NCBI GenBank assembly: GCA_905147135.1
Contig: LR990061.1
Coordinates: 2,782,026-2,846,025, forward strand
DNA length: 64,000 nucleotides
Source: Blastobasis lacticolella
Taxonomy: Eukaryota > Arthropoda > Insecta > Lepidoptera > Blastobasidae
Direction of reading: 5' to 3'
Both the position numbers and the translations under genes were made by a program. Of this stretch, positions 63,481-64,000 are shown piece by piece (positions within the stretch are counted from its first letter, which is position 1; each line of letters opens with the position of its first letter). Below the pieces are notes generated by a model that made no database searches, was not told the origin of the DNA, and saw only the letters and a list, made by a program, of their open reading frames with translations.

Positions 63481-64000
63481 AGTGGGTCAAATTAGATTTG
63501 TCCCGAATATACATAATTACATACAAACATTGCATATAAAATAAAAGCTTGTAAATAAGGACTTGTCTTTGAGTTTTTTATTGTAAGGCAGAAATGTATA
63601 GTAGACATTTTTGACTCGACCTCGCGATCTCATTTTGAAGTACAGATTTATAAAAATCAACACAAATGTCAAATTAAACTTAGCTTTTGCAAGTTGGTCA
63701 ATAGACAGGCGAGATAATAATGGTGAGAGAGGATAATATGCTGAAATATGGTTACCCAAGACCGGAAGAAACAGAAGAGAATGACTTGGAAAGCGGACCC
63801 TGGTAGAAGCCGGGACTGACCGCTCGGATGATGATAGTGGGACATCGTAGTGTCCCGATAGGTTTTACTAGATTAAGGGGCACTGTTAAATCCAGAGCTG
63901 AAAAGCGGAACGTTCCAAAAAATACGGGAAATCAGGGCCTTGAGAGTCCGCTGATCTACTAGCCGCGATTGAATTGCAATTAGTGGAATTTATGTTTGGC
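63481..64000. other. Window end, no gene seen
   Basis: 63770-63835 (AGAGAATGACTTGGAAAGCG and TGGTAGAAGCCGGGACTGAC) resembles the RTE C-terminal relic at 37860-37905. The rest shows nothing. Confidence 0.4.

Noticed and set aside
1..64000. A new defence, toxin or biosynthetic system
   Set aside because: Apart from the sugar transporter, all recognisable coding belongs to mobile elements. I found no clustered unknown genes that would support a new system.

Overview
This is eukaryotic, AT-rich, repeat-dense nuclear DNA, most probably from a moth or butterfly. The evidence is several interspersed repeat families that I recognise from memory as typical of Lepidoptera: tRNA-derived SINEs, repeats with GATGAT tails, and RTE- and Jockey/CR1-like LINE 3' ends. 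There is also one insect-type sugar transporter gene with six coding exons. No bacterial operons, CRISPR arrays, rRNA genes or intact tRNA genes are visible. No search was run, so family names rest on motifs, boundaries and target-site duplications (TSDs).

Layout. 1-8 kb: a compact, intact 3.2-kb LINE (1296-4494, ORF of 1051 codons) sits inside a SINE-like repeat and is flanked by a 12-bp TSD. Small SINE, MITE and LINE fragments follow. 8.1-19.8 kb: a three-element nest. A decayed Jockey/CR1-like LINE is split by a 6.0-kb LOA/I-type LINE (8831-14852, 13-bp TSD) and by a 4.26-kb DNA transposon with a three-exon DDE transposase (15387-19641, 4-bp ATAT TSD). Removing both insertions brings the host LINE reading back across each junction. 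19.8-20.4 kb: a long CA/CACACG microsatellite. 20.4-31.2 kb: RTE fragments, SINEs, a TIR element and mostly unremarkable AT-rich DNA.

31.6-53.7 kb: the one convincing cellular gene, a facilitated trehalose/sugar transporter (Tret1-like) on the minus strand. Its coding exons are 53607-53694, 48636-48842, 35948-36145, 34659-34854, 33389-33515 and 31621-32307. Splice phases agree at every junction and give exactly 1503 nt, 500 residues. Its introns, the largest about 12.5 kb, hold most of the later repeats: a hAT-type element with an 8-bp TSD, a three-layer nest at 38.35-39.5 kb, a MITE carrying a 68-bp minisatellite, and many SINEs. A phase-compatible 81-nt open segment in intron 1 (53169-53249) could be a cassette exon.

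53.7-64 kb: a 5'-truncated Jockey-like LINE with an open RT frame (54926-56598), more SINE and RTE fragments, and a MITE (62377-63036) carrying a nested second MITE. Its uninterrupted relative lies at 47259-47523 in this same window.

The mobile elements supply enzymes for their own copying, namely APE endonuclease plus RT with or without RNase H, and a DDE transposase. The short GATGAT-tailed repeats probably borrow the RTE machinery (inference). The transporter is the only locus here likely to serve the host.
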